Assembly: GCA_025800435.1 (NCBI GenBank)
Contig: JAOXRV010000570.1
Coordinates: forward strand, 1 to 10,340
Reading direction: 5' to 3'
DNA length: 10,340 bases
From: Cellvibrionaceae bacterium
GTDB taxonomy: Bacteria; Pseudomonadota; Gammaproteobacteria; Pseudomonadales; Cellvibrionaceae
Made by a program: the position numbers and the translations under genes. Below the pieces are notes generated by a model that was not told the DNA's origin, made no database searches, and saw only the letters and a program-made list of their open reading frames with translations. Position 1 is the stretch's first letter. Each line of letters begins with the position of its first letter. Below, one piece after another: positions 6,051 through 10,340 of the stretch.

Positions 6051-7487
6051 TCACACCTTGAGATAATCCAAAATACCCTCGGCCGCTTGGCGCCCTTCCC
6101 AAATGGCGGTAACCACCAGATCGGAGCCGCGCACCATATCGCCGCCGGCAAAGATTTTTTCGTTGCTGGTCTGGAACTTATAGGTCTGCTCTTCGGCCGC
6201 TTCGACACCGCCCCAGCTGTTAATAGTGACGCCATTGTCGGCGATCCAATCGGCTGGGTCTGGCTGAAAGCCAAAGGCAATCAGTACCACATCGGCGGGC
6301 ACGATTTCTTCAGAGCCTTCTATCGGCTGGGGACGGCGGCGACCGTTTTCATCGGGCTCGCCCAATTCGGTGGTCACCACTTTAATGCCTTCTACCTTGC
6401 CATCGCCAACTATCTCGATGGGCTGGCGATTAAACAGGAATTTAACCCCCTCTTCTTTGGCATTGGCCACTTCGCGCTTAGAGCCTGGCATATTCTCTTC
6501 ATCGCGGCGATAGGCACAGGTAACGCTGCGCGCCTGCTGGCGAATCGAGGTGCGGTTGCAATCCATGGCGGTATCACCACCACCGAGTACCACCACTTTT
6601 TTGCCGGCCACCGAAATAAACTCATCGGTGGATTTTTCAAAGCCCAGGTTGCGATTCACATTGGAGATCAAAAACGGCAGGGCATCGTAAACACCGGGCA
6701 GGTCTTCACCGGGGAAGCCGCCCTTCATGTATTTATAGGTACCCATACCCATAAATACCGCATCGTACTCGGCCAGGAGTTCATCGATGGTGATGTCTTT
6801 ACCCACTTCGGTCTCCAGGCGGAATTCAATACCCATCTCGGTAAAGATTTCCCGGCGCCGGCTCATTACCGATTTCTCCAGTTTGAACTCCGGGATACCA
6901 AAGGTCAGCAGGCCGCCGATCTCTGGGTATTTATCAAATACCACCGGCTTAACACCGTTGCGCACCAAAATATCCGCACAGCCAAGGCCGGCTGGGCCGG
7001 CACCGATAATGGCGACTTTTTTATCCGTCCACACCACCTTGGACATATCCGGGCGCCAGCCCATGGCAAAGGCGGTATCGGTAATGTATTTTTCGGCGTT
7101 GCCGATGGTCACCGCACCAAAACCGTCGTTAAGGGTACAGGCACCTTCGCATAAACGGTCTTGGGGACACACCCGGCCGCAGACTTCGGGCAGGGTGTTG
7201 GTCTGATGGCTGAGCTCAGCCGCCTCAAACACATTGCCCTCGCTGATCAGTTTTAACCAGTTGGGAATAAAGTTGTGTACCGGACACTTCCACTCACAAT
7301 AGGGGTTGCCGCACTCTAGACAGCGGTGAGCCTGGTTGGCCACCTGATCTTCGGTAAAGGGTTTATAAATCTCTACATACTCGGTCTTGCGAGTGTGCAC
7401 AGGTTTTTTCTGGGGGTCGTTACGCCCCACATCCAAAAACTGGAAGTTATTGCTTAAACGTTCGGGCTGAGCGCTAGGCTTTTTCAT
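6051..7487 (-). CDS. gltD: Glutamate synthase (NADPH) small subunit GltD
   Basis: This is a 478-residue flavoprotein, close to the usual length of about 470. With GltB it makes two glutamates from glutamine and 2-oxoglutarate; GltD takes electrons from NADPH through FAD and passes them to GltB. The N-terminal ferredoxin-like domain has Cys56, 59, 64 and 68 and Cys103, 107, 113 and 117, for two [4Fe-4S] clusters. The FAD-binding Rossmann motif is IIGAGPAGLG (about 160-169). The NADPH-binding motif is VVVLGGGDTAMD (298-309), with Arg327-Arg328 placed to bind the 2'-phosphate. The C-terminal FAGGDMVRGSDLVVTAIWEG completes the FAD site. GGAGGG eight bases before the ATG gives a strong ribosome-binding site in the 15-base gap after gltB, so the two are surely cotranscribed. 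No key residue is missing. Confidence 0.97.
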   Translation of the reverse strand: MKKPSAQPERLSNNFQFLDVGRNDPQKKPVHTRKTEYVEIYKPFTEDQVANQAHRCLECGNPYCEWKCPVHNFIPNWLKLISEGNVFEAAELSHQTNTLPEVCGRVCPQDRLCEGACTLNDGFGAVTIGNAEKYITDTAFAMGWRPDMSKVVWTDKKVAIIGAGPAGLGCADILVRNGVKPVVFDKYPEIGGLLTFGIPEFKLEKSVMSRRREIFTEMGIEFRLETEVGKDITIDELLAEYDAVFMGMGTYKYMKGGFPGEDLPGVYDALPFLISNVNRNLGFEKSTDEFISVAGKKVVVLGGGDTAMDCNRTSIRQQARSVTCAYRRDEENMPGSKREVANAKEEGVKFLFNRQPIEIVGDGKVEGIKVVTTELGEPDENGRRRPQPIEGSEEIVPADVVLIAFGFQPDPADWIADNGVTINSWGGVEAAEEQTYKFQTSNEKIFAGGDMVRGSDLVVTAIWEGRQAAEGILDYLKV

Positions 7488-7502
7488 ATCGCGTCCCTCC
7501 GC

Positions 7503-10340
7503 TTATTCAGTATCAGATTGGGTTTGGGCCAGCAGGCTGCCGAGGCTGGCGGCCTTGGGCTTAACCAGCCAGAACTTGCCGACATAATCGTCGAAGTCCT
7601 CGTACAACTCTGCGCTCCACTCACTGCCGGTTTCATCGGCATGGGCCTTAATTAAGCCGCACAAGTGGTTGCGGTGGTCTTCGTAGTTTTCACCGCCGAT
7701 GCGGCGAATTTCAACCAGCTCATTATTAAAGCGGTCGACAAAGCCACGGTCCAAATCCAATATATAGGCAAAGCCACCGGTCATACCGGCACCAAAGTTA
7801 ACACCCGTTTGGCCCAGTACCACAACCACACCGCCGGTCATATATTCACAGCAGTGATCGCCGGCGCCTTCCACCACGATAGAAGCACCGGAGTTGCGCA
7901 CACCTAAACGCTCACCGGCCTGGCCGGCGGCCAATACGGTACCGCCAGTGGCGCCGTAGAGACAGGTGTTGCCCATAATTGAAGTGGTCTTAGTTTCAAA
8001 GCGGCTGCCCTTGGGCGGGTACAGTACCAGCTTACCGCCGGCCATACCTTTACCTACATAATCGTTGGCATCACCTTCTAGGTAAATATCCAAACCGCCG
8101 GCGTTCCACACCCCCAGCGACTGACCGGCCACGCCGGTCAATTTAACCGTGACCGGATTGTCGGCCATGCCCTGGTTGCCGTAACGCTTGGCGATCTCGC
8201 CGGACACTCGTGCGCCAATGGAACGGTCGCAGTTGGTGATATCGAAGGCGAACTCGCCACCGCGCTTGGCGTCGATCGCGGCGCGCATTTCAGCCACCAT
8301 GCGCTCGGCCAATTCACCCTTGTCGTAGGGGTCGTTTTTTACCACCTGACAGAACTGGGGTTTGGTTTCCAGGTAGTCATCAGTATAGATAATGGGGCTT
8401 AAATCCAGCGCCGCTTGCTTATCGGTTTTAGCTTCATCCAGTTCGAGACGGTTAACCTGGCCCACCAGTTGGTCCAGGCTGCGCACACCCAGGGCAGCCA
8501 TCCACTCGCGCGCCTCTTCGGCCACAAAGCGGAAGAAGTTCATCGCCATGTCGACGGTGCCGATATAGTGGTCGCGGCGCAGTTGATCGTTCTGGGTGGC
8601 GACACCGGTGGCGCAGTTATTCAAGTGGCAGATACGCAGGTATTTACAACCCAGGGCCACCATTGGCGCGGTACCAAAACCGAAGGTCTCAGCACCAAGC
8701 ATGGCCGCTTTAATGACATCCAGGCCGCTCTTCAGGCCGCCGTCGGTTTGCACCCGCACATTGCCGCGCAAATCATTGGCGCGCAAGGTCTGGTGAGTTT
8801 CCGACAGGCCCAGCTCCCAGGGTGAACCGGCGTAGCGGATCGAGGTCAGGGGTGAGGCCGCAGTACCACCATCGTAACCGGAGATGGTAATTAAGTCGGC
8901 GTAGGCCTTAGCTACACCGGCGGCGATAGTGCCAACACCGGGGCGGCTTACCAGCTTAACGCTGATCAGGGCATCGGGGTTCACCTGTTTCAAATCGAAA
9001 ATCAGCTGGGCCAAATCTTCAATCGAATAAATATCGTGGTGGGGCGGCGGCGAAATCAAGGTCACACCGGGCACCGAGTAGCGCAGGGTGGCGATCAAGT
9101 CGTTAACCTTGCCCCCGGGCAGCTGGCCGCCTTCACCGGGCTTAGCACCCTGGGCCACTTTAATTTGCAACACCTCAGCGTTGACTAGGTAGTGCGGGGT
9201 TACCCCAAAACGACCCGAGGCAATCTGCTTGATTTTGGAAACCTTGTTGGTGCCAAAGCGCTTGGGGTCTTCACCGCCCTCACCGGAGTTGGAACGGCCA
9301 CCGAGGGTGTTCATGGCTTCGGCCAGGGCCTCGTGAGCCTCGGGCGAAAGCGCACCTAAAGACATAGCCGCAGAGTCAAAGCGAGCGACAATGGCTTCCA
9401 TGGGTTCTACTTCTTCAAGCGCAATAGGCTTAGCTTCTTTAAGCTTAAACATATCGCGCAGGGTGGCGACCGGTCGCTCGTTCACAAGGTTGGCGTATTT
9501 TTTCCAAATACTGTAGTCGCCGGTTTTTACCGCTTGCTGCAGGGTTTGCACCACATCGGGGTTAAAGGCGTGATATTCCTGGCCGTGCACATATTTGAGT
9601 AGGCCGCCGGGCTCAACGGTTTTGCGATCCAGCCAGGCGATGGTATCCAGCGCCTCTTGCTCGGATTGTAAATGCTCGAAGCCGGCGCCTTTAATGCGCG
9701 AGGGCGTGCCCTTAAAGCACAGCTCAACCACCTCTTCATCGAGGCCGATAATTTCAAACAGCTGGGCACCGCGGTAAGAACCAATGGTGGAAATACCCAT
9801 CTTTGAGAGGATCTTCATCAGGCCTTTGTTGATGCCTTTGCGGTAATTGCGCGAGGCGGTATCGTGATCCACCAGCAACTCGCCGGTTTGAATCAGGTCG
9901 TTCAACACCTGGTAGCTGAGGTAGGGGTAAACCGCCGAGGCACCGTAACCGATTAGGGTCGCTATCTGGTGCGAGTCGCGCGCGTAAGCGGTCTTGGTAA
10001 TAATATTGGAGTCACAACGCAGACCGGCGTTAATCAAACGGTGGTGCACCGCACCGGTGGCCAGCAGCGAGTGGATCATGCCCTTGCCGGGCTCGGGGTA
10101 GCCATCGCTGAGGATTACGACCACCACGCCTTCGCGTACCGCCGCTTCCACATCGTCACAGAGCTTAACAATAGCGTCTTTTAGGCTGTGGCTGGCCGGG
10201 TCGTAGCGCAGGGTAAACTGCTGGGTGCGGTAGTCTTTGCTGTCCATCTTGCGGATGGTGTAAAACTTGCGCGGCGACAGTACCGGGCTGTTTAAGTTAA
10301 TGCGCTTACCGTGGGCCGGGGTTTCGGCGAACACATTCAG
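7503..10340 (-). CDS. gltB: Glutamate synthase (NADPH) large subunit GltB, 5' end beyond window
   Basis: The last 945 residues of GltB are present. The reading frame runs through the right edge, and a GTG at 10334 is an internal valine, not a start. Roughly 550 residues, including the glutamine-amidotransferase domain with its catalytic Cys1, lie outside. Present are part of the central linking domain (YDPASHSLKDAIVKLCDDVE, KMGISTIGSYRGAQLFE), the FMN-binding synthase barrel (GGRSNSGEGGEDPKRF, SPPPHHDIYSIEDLAQLIFD), the Cys-x5-Cys-x4-Cys [3Fe-4S] motif (CKYLRICHLNNC, encoded at 8648-8613), and the C-terminal Gly-rich beta-helix (GQSLGVWNAGGLDIYLEGDA onwards). This subunit releases ammonia from glutamine, channels it to the barrel and reductively aminates 2-oxoglutarate. 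It is followed by gltD after 15 bases. No frameshift or missing motif is seen. Confidence 0.96.
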   Translation of the reverse strand: MNVFAETPAHGKRINLNSPVLSPRKFYTIRKMDSKDYRTQQFTLRYDPASHSLKDAIVKLCDDVEAAVREGVVVVILSDGYPEPGKGMIHSLLATGAVHHRLINAGLRCDSNIITKTAYARDSHQIATLIGYGASAVYPYLSYQVLNDLIQTGELLVDHDTASRNYRKGINKGLMKILSKMGISTIGSYRGAQLFEIIGLDEEVVELCFKGTPSRIKGAGFEHLQSEQEALDTIAWLDRKTVEPGGLLKYVHGQEYHAFNPDVVQTLQQAVKTGDYSIWKKYANLVNERPVATLRDMFKLKEAKPIALEEVEPMEAIVARFDSAAMSLGALSPEAHEALAEAMNTLGGRSNSGEGGEDPKRFGTNKVSKIKQIASGRFGVTPHYLVNAEVLQIKVAQGAKPGEGGQLPGGKVNDLIATLRYSVPGVTLISPPPHHDIYSIEDLAQLIFDLKQVNPDALISVKLVSRPGVGTIAAGVAKAYADLITISGYDGGTAASPLTSIRYAGSPWELGLSETHQTLRANDLRGNVRVQTDGGLKSGLDVIKAAMLGAETFGFGTAPMVALGCKYLRICHLNNCATGVATQNDQLRRDHYIGTVDMAMNFFRFVAEEAREWMAALGVRSLDQLVGQVNRLELDEAKTDKQAALDLSPIIYTDDYLETKPQFCQVVKNDPYDKGELAERMVAEMRAAIDAKRGGEFAFDITNCDRSIGARVSGEIAKRYGNQGMADNPVTVKLTGVAGQSLGVWNAGGLDIYLEGDANDYVGKGMAGGKLVLYPPKGSRFETKTTSIMGNTCLYGATGGTVLAAGQAGERLGVRNSGASIVVEGAGDHCCEYMTGGVVVVLGQTGVNFGAGMTGGFAYILDLDRGFVDRFNNELVEIRRIGGENYEDHRNHLCGLIKAHADETGSEWSAELYEDFDDYVGKFWLVKPKAASLGSLLAQTQSDTE

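Noticed and set aside
6087..7154. Long 355-residue open frame on the plus strand opposite gltD.
   Set aside because: It is the antisense shadow of gltD, with no recognisable domain, no ribosome-binding site and a His/Ala-rich composition typical of such shadows.
10332..10334. GTG as the start of GltB.
   Set aside because: The frame continues to the window edge and the amidotransferase half of the family is missing, so this is an internal valine.

Overview
This window looks like chromosomal DNA from a gammaproteobacterium, possibly one of the marine, Cellvibrionales-like lineages. That placement is an inference. It rests on a bacterial-type gltB-gltD pair with gammaproteobacterial-style proteins, moderately high GC, dense gene packing and a short Tat-exported protein with an IPTL-CTERM-like tail. 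No rRNA, tRNA, CRISPR array, insertion sequence or phage gene is visible.

Layout, left to right. (1) 80-1261 (+) encodes a family III CoA-transferase-fold protein that matches alpha-methylacyl-CoA racemase, ending in a GC-rich hairpin. (2) 1370-3775 (+) encodes an 801-residue multidomain glycosyltransferase: a degenerate GT-A-like N-terminus, a TPR-like middle, and an apparently intact GT2/GT27-like GT-A domain. (3) Only 12 bases after its stop, and convergent with it, lies an 87-residue gene (4051-3788, -) for a Tat-exported peptide with a Thr/Ala/Pro-rich mature segment and a VPTM plus helix plus basic tail. Its upstream DNA is unusually rich in palindromes. (4) A bile acid:sodium symporter family (BASS) transporter (5134-4244, -) has a good sigma-70-type promoter. 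(5) 5899-5243 (-) encodes an XRE regulator fused to two membrane helices and a PH-like C-terminal domain. (6) The gltB-gltD operon (-) fills the right 4.3 kb. gltB runs off the right edge, and a strong terminator follows gltD.

How the genes work together. GltB and GltD form NADPH-dependent glutamate synthase, which together with glutamine synthetase assimilates ammonium. The racemase points to branched-chain acyl-CoA or sterol side-chain catabolism. The BASS transporter could import or export an organic anion. A link between these last two is only suggestive because they are not in one operon.

The least ordinary part is the 1.3-4.2 kb region. There a GalNAc-transferase-like enzyme sits tail to tail with a tiny secreted peptide whose mature sequence looks like a miniature mucin-type acceptor with TxxP sites. 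I propose, as a hypothesis only, that this is a glycosyltransferase/acceptor pair linked to Tat export and possibly exosortase processing.
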